From the NCBI GenBank assembly GCA_027623555.1, contig JAQBSZ010000007.1:79442-143441 (forward strand): a DNA stretch of 64,000 nt. Reading direction: 5' to 3'. The position numbers were made by a program, and so were the translations under genes. This document shows positions 34,280-43,647 of the stretch, in pieces. The first letter of the stretch is position 1; each line of letters starts with the position of its first letter. The notes under the pieces were generated by a model. That model saw only the letters and a list, made by a program, of their open reading frames with translations. It was not told the origin of the DNA and ran no database searches. The stretch comes from Pseudomonadota bacterium (lineage in GTDB: Bacteria; Pseudomonadota; Gammaproteobacteria; Pseudomonadales; Pseudohongiellaceae).

Positions 34280-36079
34280 TTATTCCAGGGCGAACACCCA
34301 TAACGCCGCCGCACCGGGATTGCTTGGAACGAAACCGGTAAAGCGATTCATCAGTCCCAACCAGACTCCCGTATGTATATTCAGTTGTCCGGCTACAATA
34401 GCGATGTATTGCTTTCCTGCCACGCTATAGGTAATTGGAAAAGCCGCTGGGATAGCATCGAGTTCAGTCTCCCACAAAATTTCTCCGGATTGCTGATCGA
34501 AGGCCTTAAAGGATTGATCGAGATAACCCAGAAAAACCAGTCCGCCCGCCGTTGCCAGGCTGGCGGATGCTGGAACTACCTCTTCCCGGTGCTGCCAGGC
34601 CAACTCCCTGGTCCTTAGATCGATAGCCTGCAAGCGACCGTAATTACCGTCGCTGCCCGGCACTGGCACTGTATCTGCGCGCATGCCGCTGGAGAGTAAC
34701 GTGCCAGATCCGTCGAGCAACGTTTCCATGCAGACTTCGAACATGGGTACGAACAGGAAGCCCGTTTCATTGTTGATTGAGGAGGCGTGCCAGTTGCGAC
34801 CACCCTGGTAATAGGGACAGACCGTGCGAATTTCTTCAGCGTCGGGAAAGACGGCAGGATTGGCAAACTTTTCACCAGTCACTGGATCGATAGCACTGAT
34901 AATATTCTGCATACCAGAATCGACAGAAAACAGATACTGGCCCGTAGCCGCATCCAGGGCATCGAACAGTCCTGGTTTGCCGGCTGTGACAATAACCTTC
35001 CTTGTCTCGCCATTGACTTCCAGTTCCACAATCGAGCGTTCAAAGATCCAATCGAGATCGAACTGATCGTTGGCGACATGCTGGTAATACCAAACTAGTT
35101 CACCGGTGGCGGGCCGCAGTGCCAGTGTTGAATTCGTGTAGAGCGCATCATTGTTTACACCATCGACGCCCAGCGGATAAAGCAGAGGCCCCGTGTTATA
35201 AGTTGGCGAAACACCATAGAACACCAGATCCAGTTCCGGGTCATAGCTGCCAGTATTCCATACAGACCCACCCTGACGCTCATTCAGAGGAATATTGTTC
35301 CAGGTGTTACCACCCGGCTCACCGGGTCTAGCCAGCGTATTGAAGCGCCAGGTTTCTGTTCCCGCCTCCAGATCGATTGCGATGATAAATCCACCACCAG
35401 GTACGAAGGATGCCGCCATGCCTTGAATAACTTGACCACCGGCAACTGTAGGGGCGCTACGCAGGGCATAACCGGTGTTGTCGCCGACATCGATGGCATG
35501 ATCCCAGATAACATTTCCGGAACGCGCGTCCAACGCCACCATGTGCAGATCGGAAGTTGGAACCAGCACCTTGTTTTCGTGCAGGGCAATGCCGAACTTA
35601 TGACTGGTAACAGCATCCCCCTCGTGTCTATAGCGCCACAACAACTCACCGTTGGTGGCATCCAGTGCCAGTACTACGTCACCAGCGCTGTAGAGAAACA
35701 TAATCCCATCATGCACAAGCGGTGTCGGCATGTTGTTGCCCGGAGTCACTGGCTGGTGCCAGGCTAACTGAAGACTCCCAACGGTATCCCGATTGATCTG
35801 GTCGAGATTGGAAAATCCACGGTTGTCGTAAGTGCGCCTCCAGGTTAGCCAATCGGAGTCCGGTGGATCTGCCAGGATGCCATCGGTAACCGCCGAGTAT
35901 TCACGAAGCAACGCAACAGAGCCAGGATCGGCTGTTACTGATTCCAATGAGCTGGCCGCGTTGCTGCCATAGCGTTGAATGACACTGCCACCTCCCTGGT
36001 TCTGTTGCGCCGCGACTAAAGCGCTGAACTGCGAGACAAGCAAGCATCCAATTACGCTGAGAATATTCTTGGGTCTCAA
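34280..36079 (-). CDS. PQQ-type eight-bladed propeller dehydrogenase (alcohol dehydrogenase family)
   Basis: A 599-residue exported protein; the TTG at 36079 has GGAGG 8 nt upstream and is preferred over the TTG at 36094. Blades carry the W-docking pattern (LALDATNGELLWRYRH, VALDARSGNVIWDHA, LALRPATGELVWYYQH, FDQQSGEILWETE). LTWRRTYDNRGFSNLDQINR and LAWHQPVTPGNNMPTPLVHD at the start match quinoprotein alcohol dehydrogenases. No cytochrome domain is fused. It would oxidise an alcohol or aldehyde in the periplasm and pass electrons to a cytochrome. PQQ synthesis genes are not in the window. The large propeller cytochrome gene lies just upstream (34-bp gap), in the same direction. Confidence 0.82.
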   Translation of the reverse strand: MRPKNILSVIGCLLVSQFSALVAAQQNQGGGSVIQRYGSNAASSLESVTADPGSVALLREYSAVTDGILADPPDSDWLTWRRTYDNRGFSNLDQINRDTVGSLQLAWHQPVTPGNNMPTPLVHDGIMFLYSAGDVVLALDATNGELLWRYRHEGDAVTSHKFGIALHENKVLVPTSDLHMVALDARSGNVIWDHAIDVGDNTGYALRSAPTVAGGQVIQGMAASFVPGGGFIIAIDLEAGTETWRFNTLARPGEPGGNTWNNIPLNERQGGSVWNTGSYDPELDLVFYGVSPTYNTGPLLYPLGVDGVNNDALYTNSTLALRPATGELVWYYQHVANDQFDLDWIFERSIVELEVNGETRKVIVTAGKPGLFDALDAATGQYLFSVDSGMQNIISAIDPVTGEKFANPAVFPDAEEIRTVCPYYQGGRNWHASSINNETGFLFVPMFEVCMETLLDGSGTLLSSGMRADTVPVPGSDGNYGRLQAIDLRTRELAWQHREEVVPASASLATAGGLVFLGYLDQSFKAFDQQSGEILWETELDAIPAAFPITYSVAGKQYIAIVAGQLNIHTGVWLGLMNRFTGFVPSNPGAAALWVFALE

Positions 36080-36112
36080 TGGATCGTCCTCCAATAATTC
36101 AATTGATTGAGT

Positions 36113-38212
36113 CTAGCGCGCCAGGGGATCTGGTCGAATTTGCACTTTGCCGACATAGGACCGACCAACTTCACTGTGTACTACTGGGTCGAGCCCATTG
36201 GTATACCAGAGTCCTCGTCCTTTCCACCCGGCATTGGCATCATCGATTCGTCCATCCAGCCCACGCGTATAAGAATTGAGCGGAAACGGAATTCGGATTG
36301 TGGTGAACTCTTTCGCTTCCTGATCGAACACCAGTAAAGAATCAGACCCGGTACCATTCAACACTATTGTGTTATCACCCATTCCCAGGGTATCGAACTG
36401 ATCGACGAACAGGTAGTAGTGAAAATCCGCATTTCGTTCATTCTCCGGATTGCCGTCAGTCTGCATCAATGGTCCCGGACTTCTATAAATAGTCCAACCT
36501 TCTGCGCATTGCTCCCCTGCTCCCCAGATTTGCTTGCACTGGGAGCGATCGAACCTACCCAGATGGCCGCTGCCACCGAGAGCCACCCACAGAATACCAT
36601 TAATATCTACATCCACCGCCCGTGGCCCTGAGCCGGGCTTTGGTGGAATATAGGTTTCAAAGTCTCCGCTGTCCGGATCGTAACGCACGAGGCGGCCTCT
36701 GCCACCCCCCGGTTGTGAAGTCCAGACGCTACCGTCTACTGGATTGGGGATGACGCCATAGTTAAATCCTCTGACCGGTAGATCAGCAGCACCGTCCCCA
36801 TCGGAGTCGACGACTATCTGCGCATAACCCTGCGCGACTGCCAGGGTGTCCGGATCATTTTCATCGTATTTCGCTGGGTCGAACCACCCTATGCCAAAGC
36901 TGTCTCCGCTGGTCCATAACACCCCTTCCTGGTCGAATTGGAGATGATGGTTACCATAACAGGTATCCAGCAGTTCGAATTCTTCAGTCTCTGGATCGAA
37001 CCAACCGAGCTGGCGGTGATGATAGTTGCCGGCAATGCCGGGCGCGTCCTTGCAAAAGTCAGGCAGGTCAACATCCCATTCACGGCGTACCTGGGTAGTG
37101 ATCCAGACTTTACCATCTGCATCGATCATTGGGTTGTGGGGGTTAGCAGGGTTGGGATACTCACCCTCGAAAGGCGTAATACCCGATTCGACGGGACAAC
37201 CTAGCGAGCCAAACCCCATGGGGACATCTTGACTAGTTGTTCCCGTCTCACGGCGCCACACCTGATCGCACCAGGGCGTATCGAAACCATCCAGGGTAGG
37301 CACGGCAAATGCTGCAGCCTGATGCGCGATGGGGTCGAGTTTCAACAGCCGATCGTTACCGAGATCCACGCCATAGATCGGCCCGTTGGCGAACAGCGTG
37401 GGGTCGCGCTTGTCGGTAGCGATTTCATCGTGAGCATAAGTAAACCCATCGCCCCATTCCCATTGGGTGATGACCATGTTTCGTTCCAACCCCTGAGGTC
37501 TTGGCGGCGACTCTGGCACGTCGCCATTGCGAATACGCGCTGTCCACGCAGCCAGCGTATCGAGCAATTGATCGCGTCCGAATGCATTGGCGGTGCCATT
37601 CATATTAGTGGACTTCTTCAGCCCGATATCAAACAGTTCCCGATTCTGAATTCGCGTAATGAGAGAGCCAACCTGGTGACATAGCTGGCAATTAAGCTTG
37701 AAGCTGTTAATCCAATCAGGATCATGGTCGGGTGCTTCTAGCAATGAGAGCCAATAACTTGCTGGATAAATTGCCGCAGCCGCTACGGCGCTGGCTGCAT
37801 TGTTGACGGTAAATTCAATTTTATCCCCAGGTACGGCTGGCAATTCGACCGAATCTGCCAGCCCGTAGCCCCTCACCCAAACCCGATAGTTGCCATTGGG
37901 TAACTGTGGAAGAACAAAATTCCCGTCGTCGTCAGTAACGACAATCTTTCGAAAGGGTGTGCCAAGGCTGTCAGTTTCGGCGATAACCCAAACACCTGCT
38001 TCCGCACTACCGGATTCATTCGTTACCACACCTGCAATGAAATCCTCTGAGTCGATCCGGTATTGAGTAGTCGTCGCGGAGATTGCTCCAGAGGAGTTGC
38101 TGGAGTTTTGGGGACGGACAGGATCAGGGGAACAAGCATGAAACACTGTTCCCATAATCAGCATTCCTAGAGGCACTCGGATCAGCGAAGCGTTGCCAAG
38201 CAATTTCAACAT
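36113..38212 (-). CDS. Exported protein: carboxypeptidase-regulatory-like domain, one haem c site and Vgb-like propeller
   Basis: A 699-residue protein. The leader ends V-F-H-A-C-S, which may be a lipobox. A carboxypeptidase-regulatory-like beta domain follows (GVVTNESGSAEAGVWVIAET, DDDGNFVLPQLPNGNYRVWV). Then a helical part with one haem c motif C-Q-L-C-H near residue 178, and a propeller of the virginiamycin-B-lyase (Vgb) or NHL type. Propeller blades are seen in IYGVDLGNDRLLKLDPI, MIDADGKVWITTQ and AVDVDINGILWVAL. A paralogue lies at 55721. The role may be electron transfer to the PQQ protein that follows. Confidence 0.75.
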   Translation of the reverse strand: MLKLLGNASLIRVPLGMLIMGTVFHACSPDPVRPQNSSNSSGAISATTTQYRIDSEDFIAGVVTNESGSAEAGVWVIAETDSLGTPFRKIVVTDDDGNFVLPQLPNGNYRVWVRGYGLADSVELPAVPGDKIEFTVNNAASAVAAAAIYPASYWLSLLEAPDHDPDWINSFKLNCQLCHQVGSLITRIQNRELFDIGLKKSTNMNGTANAFGRDQLLDTLAAWTARIRNGDVPESPPRPQGLERNMVITQWEWGDGFTYAHDEIATDKRDPTLFANGPIYGVDLGNDRLLKLDPIAHQAAAFAVPTLDGFDTPWCDQVWRRETGTTSQDVPMGFGSLGCPVESGITPFEGEYPNPANPHNPMIDADGKVWITTQVRREWDVDLPDFCKDAPGIAGNYHHRQLGWFDPETEEFELLDTCYGNHHLQFDQEGVLWTSGDSFGIGWFDPAKYDENDPDTLAVAQGYAQIVVDSDGDGAADLPVRGFNYGVIPNPVDGSVWTSQPGGGRGRLVRYDPDSGDFETYIPPKPGSGPRAVDVDINGILWVALGGSGHLGRFDRSQCKQIWGAGEQCAEGWTIYRSPGPLMQTDGNPENERNADFHYYLFVDQFDTLGMGDNTIVLNGTGSDSLLVFDQEAKEFTTIRIPFPLNSYTRGLDGRIDDANAGWKGRGLWYTNGLDPVVHSEVGRSYVGKVQIRPDPLAR

Positions 38213-38489
38213 GAGATAACCTGATTCCCAGATGCAATTTGGATGCGTTATTTCAGGTTGAGCCTGGTAATTCTACCTCTCCACCTGCCTCGTCAGATTA
38301 GCAATGGTACTTCAATCAATGGGAAATAGCGGCACTTCAAACTGGAAAAATTACGGTACTATGTAACATTCAGGATAGAACGGCAGTAGAACCCTGTTTT
38401 AAGATCAGTCAGCTGGATCAAAGGGGTCAAGGTCACTGCTGTCCCTTTGATCGTGACCCCAATGATCACAATCCAGGCACGAGAGACAC
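38213..38489. other. Short intergenic region with a two-way stem
   Basis: About 280 bp. At about 38416-38460 it has two overlapping inverted pairs, ATCAAAGGG/CCCTTTGAT and GGGGTCA/TGACCCC. They cannot both form at once. No T run follows. Divergent promoters should lie here. Confidence 0.4.
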
Positions 38490-39863
38490 ATGAAACAGCT
38501 ATTGCTCACCAGCTTCTTCGTCGCGACGACCCTGAATTGCGCGAAGATTTCGGCACAACAGGATTCTTTCGCTGATGCCATTCATCATTTTGCCAACAGC
38601 CGACTCATCCTGGGAAATGGTGAGGTCATTGAGCAGGGATCACTGCTAATCCGTAACGGCATCATAATGGAGAGTGGTCAATCCGCGTCTATTAGCATCC
38701 CGGAGTCTGCGACTACCCATGATCTGAGTGGCAAAACCATTATCCCGGCCCTGGTGAACACCCATGCTCATCTCGGCTGGGAAGCTTATGGCAATTGGGG
38801 TTCACAATTCTTCACCGAAGAAAATCTCTCGGACCACCTGTATCGTCACGCCTATTACGGGGTGGGAACGATTATCTCCACCGGCAGCGACAAAGAAGAC
38901 GTTGCCAACCGGGTAAAACTGGAGCAGCTAAAAGGGAATATAGGCGGCGCTCGCTATCACCTGTCGCCAGGCATGGGTTCACCCGGTGGTGGACCCAATC
39001 CGCGCTTCACGGATGATCCGGATTACTGGGGCGTGAATCCCGTCGCCGATCCCGAACAGGCGCTCAGGACCGTACGGGAGTTGGCAAGACGTGGTTATGG
39101 GATTGCCAAGATCTGGGTAGATGCCAGAGACGAGCGTCGCGGTGCGCAGGTTAAACTGGCACCGGAAATCTATCGGGCGGTGTTGGATACGGCACAAAAC
39201 TACGACATGCGCATCATCGCCCATGCCACCACCCTGGCCGATCACAAATCCCTGGTAAGCATGGGTAATCGACGCTTCATTCATATGCCCTACGATATCG
39301 CTGTGGACGACGAGTACCTGGAGATGCTGCGGGAGAACAACGTCTACATCGTGCCAACACTGGGCATGATCACCAAGGGCGAACCCTATTACATTCCCGC
39401 TTTTCAGGACTCATTCTTCTATGACCAGGTTCCCCCATCAGTGCTTGATTCACTAAATGACAATTACAACGCGCCATCCGTCAGCCGCAGCGCCGCGACA
39501 GAACAACGCTCTGCCATGCTGGCCAGCAATCTCTTAAAATTGAAAGACCACATTATCCTCGGTACCGACGCGGGCGCCGTGGGTGATTTCTTCGGCTATG
39601 CCGACCACGTGGAACTGGCACTGTTCGTGCGCATGGGGATGGCACCCATGGACGCCATCGTGGCAGCGACATCCCGTGCGGCAGAAGCGTTTGGCCTGGA
39701 TGACGTTGGATCGCTAGAATCCGGTAAGGCGGCAGACTTCGTCATTCTGGATGCCAACCCACTGGATGATATACGCAACACCCGGCAGATTAGCGATGTG
39801 TACCTCAGAGGGCAGCGCGTGGATAGGGAAGGACTGAGTACAAGATGGACACAGGAGGACTGA
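38490..39863 (+). CDS. Exported amidohydrolase (imidazolonepropionase-like)
   Basis: A 457-residue metal-dependent amidohydrolase with a signal peptide. Metal ligands are seen in V-N-T-H-A-H-L near residue 90, the His of I-I-A-H-A-T-T near 245 and the catalytic Asp in ILGTDAGAVGD near 355; the usual C-terminal LESGKAADFVIL follows. Members hydrolyse amides or lactams such as imidazolonepropionate, dipeptides and organophosphates; the exported location argues against histidine breakdown in the cytosol. The stop overlaps the region before the next gene, whose ATG at 39869 lies 6 nt on, so the two are likely co-translated. Confidence 0.82.
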   Translation: MKQLLLTSFFVATTLNCAKISAQQDSFADAIHHFANSRLILGNGEVIEQGSLLIRNGIIMESGQSASISIPESATTHDLSGKTIIPALVNTHAHLGWEAYGNWGSQFFTEENLSDHLYRHAYYGVGTIISTGSDKEDVANRVKLEQLKGNIGGARYHLSPGMGSPGGGPNPRFTDDPDYWGVNPVADPEQALRTVRELARRGYGIAKIWVDARDERRGAQVKLAPEIYRAVLDTAQNYDMRIIAHATTLADHKSLVSMGNRRFIHMPYDIAVDDEYLEMLRENNVYIVPTLGMITKGEPYYIPAFQDSFFYDQVPPSVLDSLNDNYNAPSVSRSAATEQRSAMLASNLLKLKDHIILGTDAGAVGDFFGYADHVELALFVRMGMAPMDAIVAATSRAAEAFGLDDVGSLESGKAADFVILDANPLDDIRNTRQISDVYLRGQRVDREGLSTRWTQED

Positions 39864-39868
39864 ATTCC

Positions 39869-41839
39869 ATGTTTTACCGTAAGATTCTTACTTCTTTATA
39901 TACTGGGAGCATTTTTGCCCTGGTCGGCCCGAGCGCATTTGCCCAATACGGCGAAACGAATGGTCAATGGCCCAGTTACGCGGCCGATGCCGGTTCCACC
40001 AAGTACACCAACCTCAGCCAGATCGATGCCGACAATTTCAGTCGACTGGAAATCGCCTGGCGCTGGCAGTCCATCGATGCCGACCTGGATTTCGATGCAC
40101 TGCTTGGCGATGACGCAGACATAAATTTTGGTCGGCTTCAGGCTACGCCTCTGATGATTGATGGCGTGCTGTACATTCTGACCGCGTTGAACCAGGTTGC
40201 CGCCCTGAATGCCGCCAGCGGAGAAGTGTTATGGACTTACGATCCCCAGGTCTATATGTCAGGCGCTTCAAACAGTCCGCTGGGTTTTCATCATCGAGGA
40301 GTTTCCTGGTGGAATGACGGTGATGACTCACGCGTACTCGTTACCACTAATGATGGCTACATCCTTTCCCTGATTGCAGAGACCGGTGAATTGGACACGG
40401 CCTTCGCTGGCGGCCGAATTGACATGACCAATGGCATTCCCAGGGCCGAACGCGATGTACTTGACTATACGGGAGCGCAACCCCTGGGAGGGGTGTCGCC
40501 ACCTACAGTTGTAGGAGATGTACTCGTCGTTCAACACATCACCTCCAATCGCCCGCGTTTCAAGGAACGTCCTCCCACTTGGGTTCGTGGTTATAACATC
40601 CGTAATGGTGAACTGATCTGGACTTTTCACACTATCCCGCAACAGGGGGAATTCGGCGTTGAGACCTGGCAGGAGGAATCCTGGCGCTACACTGGTAACG
40701 GCGGGGTATGGACACAGATGAGTGCCGACCTTGAATTGGGATACGTGTACCTTCCAACAGAGGCATCAACCAATGATTTCTATGGCGGCCATCGGCCCGG
40801 TGACAATCTCTTTACCCAGAGCGTGGTGGCTCTCGATGCAAGTACCGGAGATAGGGTCTGGCATTTCCAGATGATTCACCATGGCCTTTGGGACTTCGAC
40901 ACACCGGCGGCATCTAACCTGATTGACATCACAGTTGACGGCAGAGTGATCAAGGCAATCGCCCAGGTCACCAAGCAGGGTTTTATCTATGTGTTCGACC
41001 GTGCAACAGGTGTGCCGGTGTGGCCCATCATCGAGCGGCCAGTACCTCAAAGCACTATTCCCGGTGAGAGAGCATCTCCGACCCAACCGATTCCAACCAA
41101 ACCGCCGGCGTTTGCCACTCAGGGGCTGACCGAGGACGACCTGATTGATTTCACCCCGGAGCTGCGCGCCCAAGCCGTACGCACATTGGAAAATTATACC
41201 TACGGTCCCTTGTTTACTCCGCCCAGCCTGCCGGATGATGTCAACATCGGTACGATATTGATGCCGGGAGCGGGTGGTGGCGCCAACTGGACGGGAGCCG
41301 GCATCGATCCTGAAACCCAGGTACTATTCGTCCCCTCATCGAACGGTCCTACGGTACCTTTCATGGGTACGCTGGAAGCAGATGAGTCCAACTTCAATTA
41401 CTTTCGCCTGGGCTTTCGAGGTGTGCCTGGACCGCAAGGTCTGCCGATATTGAAACCACCCTATTCCACGATCACCGCTTACGACATGAACCGGGGGGAG
41501 ATCCTGTGGCAGGTTCCGAATGGCGCGGGTTTTGCGGCAGTGGAAAACAACGCGGCGCTGCAAGGCATTGACCTGCCTCCCCTGGGTGGTGGCGGCCGCC
41601 ACCCGGTGCTGGTGACATCGACTCTGTTGATTCACGGACAGAGTGCCGGCTACGGCCCCCTGCTCGTTGCCCGCAACAAGGAAACTGGCGCAGAGATAGC
41701 GACGATCGAGCTACCCGCCAATCCAGGTGGTGCGCCGATGAGTTATGCGATCGATGGCCGCCAATACATTGCTATCGCTGTTAACAGCACTCCAACACCT
41801 GAGTTGCTTGTGTATGCATTGAACGACAAAGCGGAATGA
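39869..41839 (+). CDS. PQQ-type propeller dehydrogenase (glucose-dehydrogenase-like)
   Basis: A 656-residue exported protein; the ATG at 39869 has AGGAGG 10 nt upstream, and a frame open to 39845 is not needed. The signal ends S-A-F-A-Q. Blade motifs include LNAASGEVLWTYDPQVY, YNIRNGELIWTFH, LDASTGDRVWHFQM and YDMNRGEILWQVPN. The segment HHGLWDFDTPAASNLI is typical of membrane-type glucose/quinate dehydrogenase-like quinoproteins. Substrate is unknown. It is not closely similar to the other PQQ protein at 34280. It follows the amidohydrolase directly. Confidence 0.82.
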   Translation: MFYRKILTSLYTGSIFALVGPSAFAQYGETNGQWPSYAADAGSTKYTNLSQIDADNFSRLEIAWRWQSIDADLDFDALLGDDADINFGRLQATPLMIDGVLYILTALNQVAALNAASGEVLWTYDPQVYMSGASNSPLGFHHRGVSWWNDGDDSRVLVTTNDGYILSLIAETGELDTAFAGGRIDMTNGIPRAERDVLDYTGAQPLGGVSPPTVVGDVLVVQHITSNRPRFKERPPTWVRGYNIRNGELIWTFHTIPQQGEFGVETWQEESWRYTGNGGVWTQMSADLELGYVYLPTEASTNDFYGGHRPGDNLFTQSVVALDASTGDRVWHFQMIHHGLWDFDTPAASNLIDITVDGRVIKAIAQVTKQGFIYVFDRATGVPVWPIIERPVPQSTIPGERASPTQPIPTKPPAFATQGLTEDDLIDFTPELRAQAVRTLENYTYGPLFTPPSLPDDVNIGTILMPGAGGGANWTGAGIDPETQVLFVPSSNGPTVPFMGTLEADESNFNYFRLGFRGVPGPQGLPILKPPYSTITAYDMNRGEILWQVPNGAGFAAVENNAALQGIDLPPLGGGGRHPVLVTSTLLIHGQSAGYGPLLVARNKETGAEIATIELPANPGGAPMSYAIDGRQYIAIAVNSTPTPELLVYALNDKAE

Positions 41840-41969
41840 GGAAATTCTTAAAGTGCCAGAGTGGTTATGTTGTTGCTTAAATGAAGACCCGATCAAATTA
41901 CTCTGAGCCCCCTTTGATACTCCTTTGATAGTCCTTTGATAATAAAATAGTCACAAAGAGGTAGTTACC

Positions 41970-43106
41970 ATGAAACAGTTATTTCTCGCTGCCGTATTTC
42001 TAAGCCTTTCCATTAGCCAGGCATTTTCACAAAACGTTCCAGAACTTGCCTTCGAATCGGTACCCAACCCGCTAAAACTGCCCAACGACATTCATTTCGG
42101 TGAGATTGCCGGAGTGGCGGTCAATTCCGCCGGTCACGTATTCATATTCTCCCGCGGTAATTCCGTGGGGCCTTCCTATATGGCCAGTGCTGCCCAACTA
42201 CTCGAGTTCGACTCCAGTGGCAATTTTGTGCGAGAGATCGGCAAGAACCTTCATGCCTGGTCTTATGCCCATGCCGTGCGTATCGATCCACAGGACAATA
42301 TCTGGGTCGTGGACAAGGGCTCCAACATGATCCTGCGGTTCAATCCGCAAGGCCGAGTGGACTGGGTATTCGGCCGCAAAGGCGAAGCATCACATTTGGT
42401 GGTTCCACCGGATTACGAACCTGTGATGGCGCGAATGCTTGAACGCATGGGGGTAGCCGTAGACATCCCGGAAAATATGAATCCGCGTCGGCCATTGCCA
42501 GTGCATCGTGACAATGACTTCAACCAGCCCACTGACGTGGCGTGGGATTCGCAGGGCAATTCCTATTTTTCTGACGGCTACATTAACTCTCGTGTAGGCA
42601 AAGCCAACGCCCGCGGAGAATGGGTGGCAAGCTGGGGTTCACTCGGTAGTGGTCCCGGCCAATTCGACACACCCCATGGCATCGCGGTATCACCGGACGA
42701 TGAAATCTATGTTGCCGATCGAGGCAATCGCCGCATTCAGGTGTTTGATACCGACGGCAACTACCTGCGCGAATTTGTAGTGAGCGTGCCCGTCGATCCA
42801 ACAGAGCCGAAACCGCCTTATGGTGGCGGCAATCCGAACGCTACCAGGGGTGCGATGGCTCCTGGGGCTCCGGATGCGCTCTGCATGACTCCCGGCGCAA
42901 ACCCGGTTCTGTTTATTGGCGACCTGTACCCGGGCAGTATCTATAAAGTTTCTTTACAGGGTGAAGTGCTTGGCGTGTACGGACATGCCGGCCGCAACCT
43001 GGGGGAATTTGGCTGGATACACGCCATAGCCTGTCCCTCTGAAGATGAGATATGGGTAGGTGAACTGATTAACTGGCGGGTACAGAAGCTGGTAACCAAA
43101 CTGTAA
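41970..43106 (+). CDS. Exported NHL-repeat propeller, PAL-like, second copy
   Basis: A 378-residue paralogue of the protein at 22833. It shares FESVPNPLKLPNDIHFGEIA, the VAVNSAGHVFIFSRG opening, VDKGSNMILRFNPQGRV, PTDVAWDSQGNSYFSDGYIN and an ending with RNLGEFGWIHAIACPSEDE. A 20-residue insertion around 150 (MARMLERMGVAVDIPENMNP) is not in the other copy. GAGGT precedes the ATG. The family resembles the PAL domain, but which substrate is bound is not known. Confidence 0.76.
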   Translation: MKQLFLAAVFLSLSISQAFSQNVPELAFESVPNPLKLPNDIHFGEIAGVAVNSAGHVFIFSRGNSVGPSYMASAAQLLEFDSSGNFVREIGKNLHAWSYAHAVRIDPQDNIWVVDKGSNMILRFNPQGRVDWVFGRKGEASHLVVPPDYEPVMARMLERMGVAVDIPENMNPRRPLPVHRDNDFNQPTDVAWDSQGNSYFSDGYINSRVGKANARGEWVASWGSLGSGPGQFDTPHGIAVSPDDEIYVADRGNRRIQVFDTDGNYLREFVVSVPVDPTEPKPPYGGGNPNATRGAMAPGAPDALCMTPGANPVLFIGDLYPGSIYKVSLQGEVLGVYGHAGRNLGEFGWIHAIACPSEDEIWVGELINWRVQKLVTKL

Positions 43107-43647
43107 ATTTGGGAAATACTGGAAAATTGGCGTCAGAGCAAAAATACAGTATTGTATTTTTATTCCGACCCTAATTTGACTTTCGCTATTTTACTATTTG
43201 ATTCGTGCCTCCTGGATTGCTTCCCGTGCTCACTGATCGGCGACCGCTATTTCCACTTCTGATAGCCTGAGGAAATCAAGACGAATATATTTGGGAGCGA
43301 GGATTGACATTCCCCCAGCGGACACTATGATGCGCATGCCAAACGCCTACCGCGTTTGACCTTTTTCTTTGGAATACTGTGATGCATCGCCTTATAGGTA
43401 ATATTCTGGCTGCTGCCCTTTGTGGCTGCTTTGCACTTTATCTTGCCTTTTCTTCATTCCGTCAGTCCGCCTACGCCCAGGCGCCACGGCCTTTTATCGA
43501 AAACAGGGAACAGACTGTGTTTTTTGCGAATCGATAAACCGGGGGATGCTAAGTTGTTATTTTGTTAGTGTCCTCTTGTTTGGACATTCAAGCCCAATCA
43601 CTATACGCTTTCCTTACCGCATAAAAAAACAGAAAGAGGTGAAGTCC
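43107..43647. other. Intergenic region with hairpin and one possible small gene
   Basis: A 540-bp gap. An AT-rich palindrome (AAAAATACAGTATTGTATTTTT, 43140-43161) follows the PAL-like gene and may act as a terminator. A short secreted-peptide frame at 43382-43537 is listed separately. The rest looks empty. Confidence 0.4.
43382..43537 (+). CDS. Possible small secreted peptide (51 aa)
   Basis: A 51-codon frame from ATG to TAA. It encodes a basic start, a hydrophobic core (ILAAALCGCFALYLAF) and a cleavage-like site A-Y-A-Q-A, leaving a short tail of 17 residues (PRPFIENREQTVFFANR). A GGAA sequence is 8-9 nt upstream. It ends about 110 bp before the DUF3604 gene and faces the same way. No homologue is known to me; this may be chance coding. 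Confidence 0.3.
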   Translation: MHRLIGNILAAALCGCFALYLAFSSFRQSAYAQAPRPFIENREQTVFFANR

